A program made the position numbers and the translations under genes. Positions 9,067 to 16,335 of a stretch of DNA of 54,735 bases are shown here, one piece after another (the first letter of the stretch is position 1; the number at the start of each line of letters is the position of its first letter). The stretch covers positions 1 to 54,735 of the forward strand of contig CANPOY010000019.1 in assembly GCA_947575805.1 (NCBI GenBank), written 5' to 3'. Below the pieces are notes generated by a model that searched no databases, was not told where the DNA came from, and was given only the letters and a program-made list of their open reading frames with translations. Source of the stretch: an uncultured Lachnospiraceae bacterium. Lineage in GTDB: Bacteria > Bacillota > Clostridia > Lachnospirales > Lachnospiraceae.

Positions 9067-9096
9067 TTGCGGAATCCGGGAAAGGGGTGTTATAAT
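9067..9096 (+). promoter_or_regulatory. Sigma-A promoter
   Basis: TTGCGG (9067-9072), 18-bp spacer, TATAAT (9091-9096). It lies 37 bp before the small gene at 9134 and probably also reads into ridA. Confidence 0.65.
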
Positions 9097-9133
9097 AGGT
9101 GTCATAAGACGGGGGGTGAGCGGATTGCGAAGG

Positions 9134-9367
9134 ATGGAATTCAAGATGGAGCGCCCGGGGCTTTTGGAGGTGGGGCAGGAAATCACCGTGACGGAAGGGG
9201 TGCTCCCCAGCAACTACTATTATACAATAGATCCTGCTCTTGCCATGTCGGCCAATATTCCCTTCAGAGGTAAGCTGAAGAGCAGCAGGGGAGTGGTGAC
9301 GGATGTCATCGAAAATTCCAGGGGCTTCTATGTCACGGCAGAGTTTGACGAGCCGGAAATAAATTAG
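9134..9367 (+). CDS. Small conserved-looking protein, unknown function
   Basis: 77 aa, no membrane segment. It contains 'RPGLLEVGQEITVTEGVLPSN', three consecutive Tyr and a C-terminal 'GFYVTAEFDEPEIN'; it reads like a compact beta-rich fold. It follows a good promoter and is 24 bp upstream of ridA. An in-frame GTG at 9116 and ATG at 9146 are alternative starts; the GGGGTGAG at 9113 would suit either poorly, so the start is uncertain. I cannot assign a family. Confidence 0.6.
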   Translation: MEFKMERPGLLEVGQEITVTEGVLPSNYYYTIDPALAMSANIPFRGKLKSSRGVVTDVIENSRGFYVTAEFDEPEIN

Positions 9368-9391
9368 CATAAAAGAAAAGGAGATCAGAAA

Positions 9392-9766
9392 ATGTTAAAG
9401 AAAATTTCAACGGATAAGGCACCTGCAGCCATCGGGCCGTATTCCCAGGGGATTATTGTAAACGGCCTGCTCTTTGCGTCAGGCCAGATTCCCATCGATC
9501 CGGCGACGGGGGAGATTGAGGGGACGGATATTGCGGCCCAGGCGGAGCGGGTCTGCAAGAATATCGGCGAGCTGCTGGCAGCGGCGGGGACGGATTATAC
9601 AAGGGTGGCAAAGACATCCTGCTTTCTGGCGGATATGGGAGATTTTGCTGCATTCAATGAAGTATATGCCAGATATTTTACGGAGAAGCCGGCAAGGAGC
9701 TGCGTGGCGGTAAAGACGCTTCCGAAGAACGTGCTTTGTGAGATAGAGGTAATTGCGGAGGTTTAA
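9392..9766 (+). CDS. ridA: RidA family enamine/imine deaminase
   Basis: 124 aa, full length for the YjgF/YER057c/UK114 family. It hydrolyses reactive 2-aminoacrylate-type enamines to keto acids in the cytosol and so protects PLP enzymes. Family features: 'APAAIGPYSQGIIVNGLLFASGQ' (quoted in part), the invariant Arg in 'PARSCVAVKTLPKNVLCEIEVIA' (the Arg binds the substrate carboxylate), and the preceding 'NEVYARYF'. AAAGGAGAT precedes the ATG. A strong terminator follows at 9783. Confidence 0.95.
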   Translation: MLKKISTDKAPAAIGPYSQGIIVNGLLFASGQIPIDPATGEIEGTDIAAQAERVCKNIGELLAAAGTDYTRVAKTSCFLADMGDFAAFNEVYARYFTEKPARSCVAVKTLPKNVLCEIEVIAEV

Positions 9767-9782
9767 TACGTCGAAAGCAGGG

Positions 9783-9823
9783 GCTGTCGTACTGATTCCT
9801 TGGTGCAGTGCGGCAGCTTTTTT
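9783..9823 (+). terminator. Intrinsic terminator after ridA
   Basis: A 12-bp stem, GCTGTCGTACTG (9783-9794) with CAGTGCGGCAGC (9806-9817), two G-U pairs, 11-nt loop, then TTTTTTG. Confidence 0.85.
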
Positions 9824-9846
9824 GTTGGATTATGAGGTAAAAGCTT

Positions 9847-10344
9847 ATGAAAGATATGGTGATCCTGATTGGAATGCCCGGAGCAGGAAAAAGTACGGTC
9901 GGGGTGGTGCTGGCCAAAAGGCTGGGCTATCGCTTTGTGGACTCGGACCTGGTGATTCAGGAGAAATGCGGAAAGCTGCTCCATGAGCTGATCGAAGAGA
10001 AAGGCATAGAGGGATTCTGGCAGCTGGAGAATGAAGTGAATGCTTCTTTGAATACGGAAAGGTGTGTTATTGCCACGGGAGGAAGCGCGGTTTACGGCAG
10101 GGAAGCCATGGACTATCTGCGGGAGAGGGGCACTATGGTCTATCTGAAGCTGTCCTGCGAGGAGCTGCGGATGCGTCTGGGAGATTTGAATGAGCGGGGG
10201 GTGACTCTGCGGCCGGGGCAGACGCTGGAGGGCCTGTATGAGGAACGCCGTCCCCTGTATGAGAAATATGCCCATCTGACGGTTGCGTGTGAAGGGAGGA
10301 TGCTGCGGGAGATCGTGGCGGAAATTGCGGGGAGGTTGAAATGA
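9847..10344 (+). CDS. Shikimate-kinase-like P-loop kinase
   Basis: 165 aa, AroK fold. The Walker A is 'GMPGAGKST' (about residues 9-17); 'DSDLVIQEKCGK' gives the substrate-side Asp; 'EERRPLYEKYA' holds the lid/C-terminal Arg. Two AroK landmarks are altered. The 'FRxxE' motif reads 'FWQLE', losing the Arg that binds shikimate carboxylate, and the 'GGG' motif reads 'TGGSAVY'. It may therefore be a divergent shikimate kinase or act on another small alcohol (inference). It overlaps the downstream transporter gene by 4 bp (ATGA), so the two are translationally coupled. No other aro gene is in the window. Confidence 0.75.
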   Translation: MKDMVILIGMPGAGKSTVGVVLAKRLGYRFVDSDLVIQEKCGKLLHELIEEKGIEGFWQLENEVNASLNTERCVIATGGSAVYGREAMDYLRERGTMVYLKLSCEELRMRLGDLNERGVTLRPGQTLEGLYEERRPLYEKYAHLTVACEGRMLREIVAEIAGRLK

Positions 10345-11279
10345 AACACGGGACAAGGATGCTCTGCACTTTCTATCTGCTGTTGGCTGCCTTTATCTGG
10401 GGAATGGCTTTTGTTTCCCAGAGTAAGGGGATGGATTATATGGGTCCGCTGACTTTCAACGGTGTCCGTTCGCTGATCGGGTCGTTGGCGCTGGCGCTGT
10501 ACATTCTTCTGGCCGGGAGGGCCGCCGGAGAAAAAAGGAAAAAAACGGACTGGAGGATAACCCTTCGGGGAGGAATCTGGTGTGGACTTGCCCTGACGGC
10601 GGCAAGTACTCTGCAGCAGTTCGGAATCCAGCATACAACAGTGGGAAAGGCCGGTTTTATCACTACGCTGTATATCATCTTTGTTCCCGTCGCGGGGATT
10701 TTTTTCGGGCGTAAGGCGTCTAAAATCGTCTGGGTGGGAGCGGTGACAGCGGCAGCAGGGATGTATCTGCTGTGTATGAGGTCGCGCATGACGCTGGGGA
10801 CAGGGGATACCCTGGTCTTTTGCTGTGCCATTGTGTTTACGGCCCACATTCTTCTGGTGGATCATTTCTCCCCCGGGGCAGACGGAGTCGTGCTTTCCTG
10901 CATACAGTTTGCAGTCTGCGGGATTCTTTGTACCGGCGGGGCGCTGCTTTGGGAACACCCCACCTGGGGACAGCTGTGGGACGGCGCGGGATCGTTGGCT
11001 TATGCCGGGATACTGAGCTGCGGTGTGGCATACACCCTGCAGATTATAGGGCAGAAGGGAGTGAATCCCACGGTGGCAGCGCTGATCTTGAGCCTGGAGT
11101 CGGTGTTTGCCACGGTTTCCGGCTGGACTGCGTATAAGATCGGCTTTCTGAAGACAGATCAGACCATGACGGGAAGGCAGATTTTGGGTTGTATTCTGGT
11201 ATTCGGGGCGGTGATCCTGGTGCAGCTGCCCATGGGACGGCGCTCCGAAAGAGGGGAGCAACAGCAAAAGGCAGCGTAA
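10341..11279 (+). CDS. DMT superfamily (EamA) transporter
   Basis: 312 aa with about ten membrane spans in two EamA repeats. 'LLAAFIWGMAFVSQSKGMDYMGPLTFNGVR' (first repeat, quoted in part) and 'VNPTVAALILSLESVFATVSG' (second) are the typical repeat boundaries. Likely a metabolite or amino-acid exporter in the inner membrane; the substrate cannot be read from sequence. It overlaps the kinase gene by 4 bp, so the two probably serve one process. Confidence 0.88.
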   Translation: MKHGTRMLCTFYLLLAAFIWGMAFVSQSKGMDYMGPLTFNGVRSLIGSLALALYILLAGRAAGEKRKKTDWRITLRGGIWCGLALTAASTLQQFGIQHTTVGKAGFITTLYIIFVPVAGIFFGRKASKIVWVGAVTAAAGMYLLCMRSRMTLGTGDTLVFCCAIVFTAHILLVDHFSPGADGVVLSCIQFAVCGILCTGGALLWEHPTWGQLWDGAGSLAYAGILSCGVAYTLQIIGQKGVNPTVAALILSLESVFATVSGWTAYKIGFLKTDQTMTGRQILGCILVFGAVILVQLPMGRRSERGEQQQKAA

Positions 11280-11359
11280 AAAAACGGAAATAAAGTGTAT
11301 AAAATTTTAAAATCCATCAGAAACTAAAGCAAAAGCCACTGCGGAAAAAGGAGTATGCG

Positions 11360-11716
11360 ATGATGGATTATGTGAATGCTTTTTGGGTAGGCGGACTGAT
11401 CTGTGTCCTGGTACAGATCCTGATGGAAAAGACTAAGATGATGCCGGGGCGCATTATGGTGCTTTTGGTGGTGACGGGAGCGATCATCAGTGTATTCGGC
11501 TGGTATGAGCCCTTTCAGGAGTTTGCAGGGGCAGGGGCAGGCGTGCCGCTGCTTGGTTTCGGGAATGTTCTGATGAAGGGTGTGAAGGAGGCTGTAGACG
11601 AGCAGGGGCTGCTGGGCCTTTTTGCAGGCGGTTTTAAAGCGGGTGCTGTGGGAACGTCCGCCGCTTTGATATTCGGTTATCTGGCCAGCCTGGTCTTTAA
11701 GTCTAAAATGAAATAG
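11360..11716 (+). CDS. spoVAE: Stage V sporulation protein AE
   Basis: 118 aa with three or four membrane segments. The diagnostic segments are 'FWVGGLICVLVQILMEKTKMMPGRIMV' (quoted in part), 'FGWYEPFQEFAGAGAGVPL.GFG' and 'GGFKAGAVGTSAALIFGYL'. It forms part of the SpoVA dipicolinate channel in the forespore inner membrane, with SpoVAD and SpoVAC. AAAAAGGAG precedes the start; a second ATG directly follows the first. It is 9.4 kb away from spoVAD, with unrelated genes between, so the usual operon has been split. Its 3' end faces the DUF5721 gene 3 bp away. Confidence 0.9.
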   Translation: MMDYVNAFWVGGLICVLVQILMEKTKMMPGRIMVLLVVTGAIISVFGWYEPFQEFAGAGAGVPLLGFGNVLMKGVKEAVDEQGLLGLFAGGFKAGAVGTSAALIFGYLASLVFKSKMK

Positions 11717-11719
11717 CTC

Positions 11720-12226
11720 TCAGGAAATGAGTTCTTCAAAATCAATGCCCTTTCCGGCAAGGTATTTCGTCAGGGCCTTGTCCCAGATGGAATCCGGTTC
11801 TTTTGAGAGGACGAAAGAGTGAAAGGAAGTTCCGGTAGTAAGCACCGCCTTTGAGCCGTCATAGCGAATGGTCAGTACCAGTGCCTTTATCTGGGAAGGA
11901 TCTATGCTGCAATTCTCTTTTTGCAGCAGTGCAGCGGCTTTCTCCGGCATCAGGTGCAGTACAAAACGGAAAAACAGGGGTGTGCGTCTGCCTTTGATCA
12001 GGTCGAAGCACAGCCCTTTTATTTCGGCCCAGGGGCGGAATTCATAGGCGGGTAACCCGGAATCCGTTTCTTCTCCCTTATAAAAGTCCTGATTGATGTG
12101 ACCGTCAATGGTATAGGTGTTGGCGGTACTGATGAGCGCTTCTTCCAGCAGGAAGCAGTCAAAGGTATCGGAAGCCAGAAGCCGGCTCATAAAATTTTTC
12201 ATGGAAGTAATCTGAAATGCTGTCAT
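11720..12226 (-). CDS. DUF5721 family protein
   Basis: 168 aa cytosolic protein, convergent with spoVAE. 'MTAFQITSMKNFMSRLLASDTFDCFLLEEA', 'YTIDGHINQDFY' and 'FRPWAEIKGLCFDLIKGRRTPL' (each quoted in part) match what I recall of DUF5721, a family found mainly in Lachnospiraceae. No function is known. The C-terminus ends 'LTKYLAGKGIDFEELIS'. It has no membrane segment and no catalytic motif I can identify. It is divergent from degV across a 205-bp intergenic region. Confidence 0.7.
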   Translation of the reverse strand: MTAFQITSMKNFMSRLLASDTFDCFLLEEALISTANTYTIDGHINQDFYKGEETDSGLPAYEFRPWAEIKGLCFDLIKGRRTPLFFRFVLHLMPEKAAALLQKENCSIDPSQIKALVLTIRYDGSKAVLTTGTSFHSFVLSKEPDSIWDKALTKYLAGKGIDFEELIS

Positions 12227-12311
12227 GTCTGCCTTTCTGTGTGTGATATTTCGGATTAAAGGAACAAATACAGTATATTACAAATTGGTAATTATGTACA
12301 CAATCTTTTAC

Positions 12312-12367
12312 TTTACATGACAGAAAATATATGGTATTCTTCATGTGGTAATAAAAACTACATGAAG
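12312..12367 (+). promoter_or_regulatory. degV promoter with overlapping hairpin/dyad
   Basis: TTTACA (12312-12317), 17-bp spacer, TATTCT (12335-12340). An 11-bp inverted repeat, CTTCATGTGGT (12339-12349) with ACTACATGAAG (12357-12367), one G-T pair, covers the likely start of transcription. It could be an operator or a 5' stabilising hairpin. Confidence 0.5.
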
Positions 12368-12431
12368 AGGTTATAATATACCTAAAAACATATGCGGCAT
12401 CGAAAAATGTCTGGAAATCAAGGAGGTTAGT

Positions 12432-13268
12432 GTGAGTTACAAGATTGTGGTTGACAGCTGCTGTGAGCTGCCGGAGGAATTGCAGAATGACGGGAGGATT
12501 CAGATCATACCGCTGGAGCTTTTTGTGGGTGATTATCATATCCTGGATGACGAAAGCTTTGATCAGAAGGAATTCCTGGAGAAGGTGGCAGAGTCAAAGG
12601 TATGCCCCAGGTCTGCCTGCCCGTCTCCGGAGCGCTATATGGATGCTTATTTGTCGGAGGCAGATAGGATCTATGTAATTACCCTTTCTGCCAAGCTCAG
12701 CGGAAGCTATAACAGTGCCGTGCTGGCAGCAAATCTTTACGAAGAAGAGCATGGGGAGAAGAAAATACATGTGTTTGATTCCGAATCCGCAAGCGGCGGG
12801 GAAACCCAGCTTGTGCTGAAGCTGATGGAGTTGGAAGAGGAAGGGCTATCTTTTGAAAAAACGGTGGAAAAGGTGGAACGATTCCGAAACAGCGTCCTCA
12901 CCTACTTCGTACTGGATAATCTTGAGACACTGCGGAAAAACGGAAGACTTTCGTCGGTGAAAGCGCTGGTGGCATCCACCCTGAATATTAAGCCCATTAT
13001 GGCCGGATTCAGAGGGCAGATTGTGCAGAAATCCCAGTGTATCGGCATGAAGAAGGCGCTGGCGCGGCTCGGGGAGCTTGTGACGGAAGAGCTGAAGGAA
13101 GCAAGGGACAGGTGCCTGATCATCAGTCACTGCAATGCACCGGACCGGGCGGAGCTGGTGAAAAAACTGATTATGGCAAAAAATGAGTTTAAGCGCGTCA
13201 TTATTATGAATACCAGGGGGGTCAGCAGCATGTATGCCAATGCGGGAGGGATCATTGTGACTGCATAG
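12432..13268 (+). CDS. DegV family fatty-acid-binding protein
   Basis: 278 aa, full length. N-terminal 'YKIVVDSCCELPEEL', then 'CPRSACPSPERYMDAY' and 'TLSAKLSGSYNSA' form the lipid-head site; 'LDNLETLRKNGRLS' and 'KPIMAG' are the family's second block. DegV/FakB proteins bind fatty acids and present them to FakA kinase for phospholipid synthesis. No fakA is in the window. The start is GTG at 12432, with AGGAGG at 12421. Its 3' end overlaps the convergent AraC gene by 17 bp. Confidence 0.9.
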   Translation: MSYKIVVDSCCELPEELQNDGRIQIIPLELFVGDYHILDDESFDQKEFLEKVAESKVCPRSACPSPERYMDAYLSEADRIYVITLSAKLSGSYNSAVLAANLYEEEHGEKKIHVFDSESASGGETQLVLKLMELEEEGLSFEKTVEKVERFRNSVLTYFVLDNLETLRKNGRLSSVKALVASTLNIKPIMAGFRGQIVQKSQCIGMKKALARLGELVTEELKEARDRCLIISHCNAPDRAELVKKLIMAKNEFKRVIIMNTRGVSSMYANAGGIIVTA

Positions 13269-14172
13269 GCAAAGAATGCCGCTGCTTCCTGCGGTAGGCA
13301 GAGGGGGAAGTGCCTGTCATTTTATAAAAGGTGCGATTGAAATAACTGACATTGTTAAACCCGCAGAGGGAAGCAATCTCGGTTATTTTTTTGCCCGTTT
13401 GGGTCAGCAGTTCGCAGCTCTTCAAAATACGGAGGCGGTTCAGATAGGCAAAAGGAGTATAGCCGGTACAGCTTTTAAAGCTGTGGCAGAAGTAACTTTC
13501 GCTGAAGCCTGCCTGTTTTGACAGCTCTGCCAGAGTCACGGGATTCGCAAAATTGCGCTGCAGGAATTCCAGGCTTTTCTGTATTTCGCTTTGCAGGGCA
13601 TTGTCGGCAGGATCTGCGCTGAGCCTGGAAAAGCAGAGATTGTACAATTCCTGCCAGCACAGGAGCAGGGTCCCCATCAGGGAGAGCTCGTAACGCTCCA
13701 GTTCAGGCTCCTGCAGGGAAAAGACGGCGGGCAGCAGTGTCAGCAGCCGGGCATTCTCCGGCTTTGCCGATGTGATGGGAAAGACGCAGTCAGGCCGACG
13801 AAGCTGCAAGGGGGCAAAGTAATTTTGACAGCGGGGAGGAAGACTCTGCTCCAGCAGCTTCAGGTCGAAAACTACAGCCCGGTGGCAGCAGGGGGCGGTA
13901 GGATCGGTTCGGTTGACTGCGCTGTGGATCTGGCCCGGCGGGACAAAGATCCCCTCTCCGGCCCGCAGGGAAAAGGAGCGGCTTTCCACCTGAAAATCCA
14001 CCGAGCCCTGTTCCAGATAAAAAAGCTCCGCTTCGGAATGACAATGGAGGTAGAGGGCGCAGGATTCCCCCTCGTCCACCACTGTGCGGTAGAGGGAGAA
14101 GGGACGGGAATCGGTACGGTGTATTATATTTTCTACAGGCATGGAATTCAGCAGGGTTACATTTTCGGGCAT
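13252..14172 (-). CDS. AraC/XylS family regulator with cupin sensor domain
   Basis: 306 aa. An N-terminal cupin-like domain ('HCHSEAELFYLEQGSVDFQV', 'EGIFVPPGQIHSAVN') precedes a C-terminal pair of helix-turn-helices ('TLAELSKQAGFSESYFCHSFK' and 'ITEIASLCGFNNVSYFNRTFYKMTGTSPSAYR', quoted in part). It probably senses a sugar released by the neighbouring hydrolases. The start at 14172 has GGAG 9 bp upstream; longer in-frame extensions run through the divergent GH31 gene and are spurious. It is divergent from the GH31-GH43 pair and probably activates them through the 21-bp-spaced direct repeats at 14224 and 14245. Confidence 0.9.
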   Translation of the reverse strand: MPENVTLLNSMPVENIIHRTDSRPFSLYRTVVDEGESCALYLHCHSEAELFYLEQGSVDFQVESRSFSLRAGEGIFVPPGQIHSAVNRTDPTAPCCHRAVVFDLKLLEQSLPPRCQNYFAPLQLRRPDCVFPITSAKPENARLLTLLPAVFSLQEPELERYELSLMGTLLLCWQELYNLCFSRLSADPADNALQSEIQKSLEFLQRNFANPVTLAELSKQAGFSESYFCHSFKSCTGYTPFAYLNRLRILKSCELLTQTGKKITEIASLCGFNNVSYFNRTFYKMTGTSPSAYRRKQRHSLPMQSQ

Positions 14173-14223
14173 GGCAGCAGGCTCCTTTGTTCTGGTGTCA
14201 TGATAATATAAAAAGCAAAATAG

Positions 14224-14276
14224 TGCAAGTATCTCCCACAATAATGCAAGAATTTCAGTCAAACAGCAACTATAAT
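14224..14276 (+). promoter_or_regulatory. Activator-type promoter of the GH31-GH43 pair with putative AraC sites
   Basis: TGCAAG occurs at 14224-14229 and 14245-14250, exactly 21 bp (two turns) apart. A good -10, TATAAT, is at 14271-14276, but the -35 position (about 14248-14253, AAGAAT) is poor and overlaps the second repeat. This is the layout of a promoter that needs an AraC-type activator. Confidence 0.55.
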
Positions 14277-14322
14277 AATATGATAAGCTGCAAAAAAATG
14301 CAGAAAAGAAAGGGATGAGCTT

Positions 14323-16302
14323 ATGGGGATCATAACACTGGAGAAGGAAAAAATTATTTTCACACGGCGGGACGAGTTGACCGTGGTGGAGGCATACGGA
14401 AAGGATTGTATCAGGTGCCGTTCTACAAAAAACGGGAAATTGTCCGGGGAAAACTGGACGCTGCTGCCTCCCGTGGAAGAGTCGGAGGGAGTTGTCAGCG
14501 GGGACAGTCAGTGTGCTACCCTGACCAACGGGAGTATATCCGTGAAGGTAGAGGCGGGCAATCCATGGTACGGAGGTGTGCTGACCTGGTACCGGGAGGG
14601 GAGGCAGATCCTGCACACGAAATTTGAAGGTGACTATACCGGCCGAAACGTACATACGGAGGGGGATCATTATCAGATCAAGGTTATTTTTGATGCCAAT
14701 CCGGGGGAACATTTTTACGGGCTGGGACAGGAGCAGGAGGACATATTTGACCGGAAGGGCAGCACCTGTAATCTGCAGCATTATAATACAAAGTCCGCAG
14801 TGCCGGTACTGTATTCTTCCCTGGGCTACGGCTTTTTCTGGAACAATCCTGCGCCGGGGCGCTGCGAGACTACGAAGAATCATACCATGTGGGTGGCCGA
14901 CAGCGCCTATCAGGCGGACTATCTGGTGTATGTGGGAAAGACTCCGGCGGAGGTGCTGAAAAAGTACTGCGATCTCACAGGCTATGCGCCGGCTTTTCCG
15001 GAGTGGGCTGCCGGCTTCTGGCAGAGCAAGCTGCGCTATGAGAGCCAGGAGGAAGTACTGGAAACTGCCAGGGAGTATAAGCGGCGGGGGATTCCCCTGG
15101 CGGCAATCGTCATTGATTATTTCCATTGGACGGAGCAGGGAGAATGGAAATTTGACCCCAAGTACTGGCCTGACCCGGAGGCAATGTGCAGGGAGTTAAA
15201 GGAAATGGGCGTCCAGCCTGTGGTGTCCGTTTGGCCCACTATTAACCCGGCCAGCGAAAACTACCGTGCCATGGACGACGCAAACCTGCTGGTGCGCACG
15301 GAAAGCGGTCAGTACGGAACATTTGACTTTTACGGTCAACAAACATTTATTGACCCTACAAACCCTGCAACCGGGCCCTTTGTGTGGGATAAGGTCAAGC
15401 GGAATTATTTTGACAAGGGGATTCACAATTTCTGGCTGGATGAGGCGGAGCCGGAGGTACATCCCCAGCAGTATTCCAATCTGAAGCTGTATGCGGGAAA
15501 CGGTGCGCAGACGGCCATGCTCTATCCCTACTATTACAGCAAAATGTTCTATGATGGACTGCGGCAGGAAGGGGAGGAGAAGGTTATCCTGCTGACCCGG
15601 GCGGCTTATCCCGGCAGCCAGAAATACGGTTCCCTGGTCTGGAACGGGGATATTGGTTCCACCTTTGAGGCGCTGCGCATGAGTGTAAAGACGGGGCTTT
15701 CCATGGCTATGTGCGGGATTCCCTGGTGGAACAGCGATATAGGCGGGTTTCATTCCGGGAATATAGAAAGCGAATATTTCCGGGAGCTGATCGTGCGCTG
15801 GGCTCAGTTCGGCCTGTTCTGTCCTGTTATGAGGCTGCACGGATCCAGACTGCGGACACCGGGGCAGGCAGAGCGGCATCCCGGGGTGAAGGAGAGAAGC
15901 GGCGGGGATAACGAGATCTGGAGCTTCGGAGACAAGGCATATCAGGTGCTGAAAGAGCTGGTGGAGCTTCGGGAGAAGCTGAAGCCTTATATCTGCCGCC
16001 ACATGGAGAGTGCTTCCAAAGAAGGCAGGCCCCTGATGCGTCCCATGTTCTTTGAGAATCCTGACGATCCGGTTTGCTATGAACTGGAGGATCAGTACTA
16101 TTTCGGGGAGGATATACTGTTTGCACCCATTACGGAGCAGGGTGGCAGGGAGCGCAGGGTTTATCTGCCGAAGGGCCGCTGGCAGGACGTGAACAGCAAG
16201 GAGGTATGCGAGGGTGGCCGGTGGCTGACTTGTGAGGCACCCCTGGAAAAATTTATTGCTTTTGTGAAAGAGGGAAGTTCCGTGGCGGAGGTTTTTAAAT
16301 AA
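14323..16302 (+). CDS. GH31 alpha-glycosidase (alpha-xylosidase/alpha-glucosidase type)
   Basis: 659 aa, with a shorter N-terminal region than the GH31 at 2055. The barrel motifs are intact: nucleophile Asp373 in 'FWLDEAEPE' and acid/base Asp443 in 'WNGDIGSTFEAL', followed by 'GIPWWNSDIGGFHSGN' and 'RLHGSR'. No signal peptide, so it is cytosolic. It removes terminal alpha-xylose or alpha-glucose from oligosaccharides; the exact substrate is uncertain. It is likely cotranscribed with the GH43 gene 33 bp downstream and controlled by the divergent AraC regulator, which points to plant hemicellulose side chains. Confidence 0.88.
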   Translation: MGIITLEKEKIIFTRRDELTVVEAYGKDCIRCRSTKNGKLSGENWTLLPPVEESEGVVSGDSQCATLTNGSISVKVEAGNPWYGGVLTWYREGRQILHTKFEGDYTGRNVHTEGDHYQIKVIFDANPGEHFYGLGQEQEDIFDRKGSTCNLQHYNTKSAVPVLYSSLGYGFFWNNPAPGRCETTKNHTMWVADSAYQADYLVYVGKTPAEVLKKYCDLTGYAPAFPEWAAGFWQSKLRYESQEEVLETAREYKRRGIPLAAIVIDYFHWTEQGEWKFDPKYWPDPEAMCRELKEMGVQPVVSVWPTINPASENYRAMDDANLLVRTESGQYGTFDFYGQQTFIDPTNPATGPFVWDKVKRNYFDKGIHNFWLDEAEPEVHPQQYSNLKLYAGNGAQTAMLYPYYYSKMFYDGLRQEGEEKVILLTRAAYPGSQKYGSLVWNGDIGSTFEALRMSVKTGLSMAMCGIPWWNSDIGGFHSGNIESEYFRELIVRWAQFGLFCPVMRLHGSRLRTPGQAERHPGVKERSGGDNEIWSFGDKAYQVLKELVELREKLKPYICRHMESASKEGRPLMRPMFFENPDDPVCYELEDQYYFGEDILFAPITEQGGRERRVYLPKGRWQDVNSKEVCEGGRWLTCEAPLEKFIAFVKEGSSVAEVFK

Positions 16303-16335
16303 CAGCACGGTTTGCAGAAAGGGCTGGTGGAGAAT

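Noticed and set aside
13252..15126. 624-codon version of the AraC regulator
   Set aside because: The extra N-terminal half is antisense to the GH31 gene and promoter; the ATG at 14172 has a ribosome site and starts the conserved domain.
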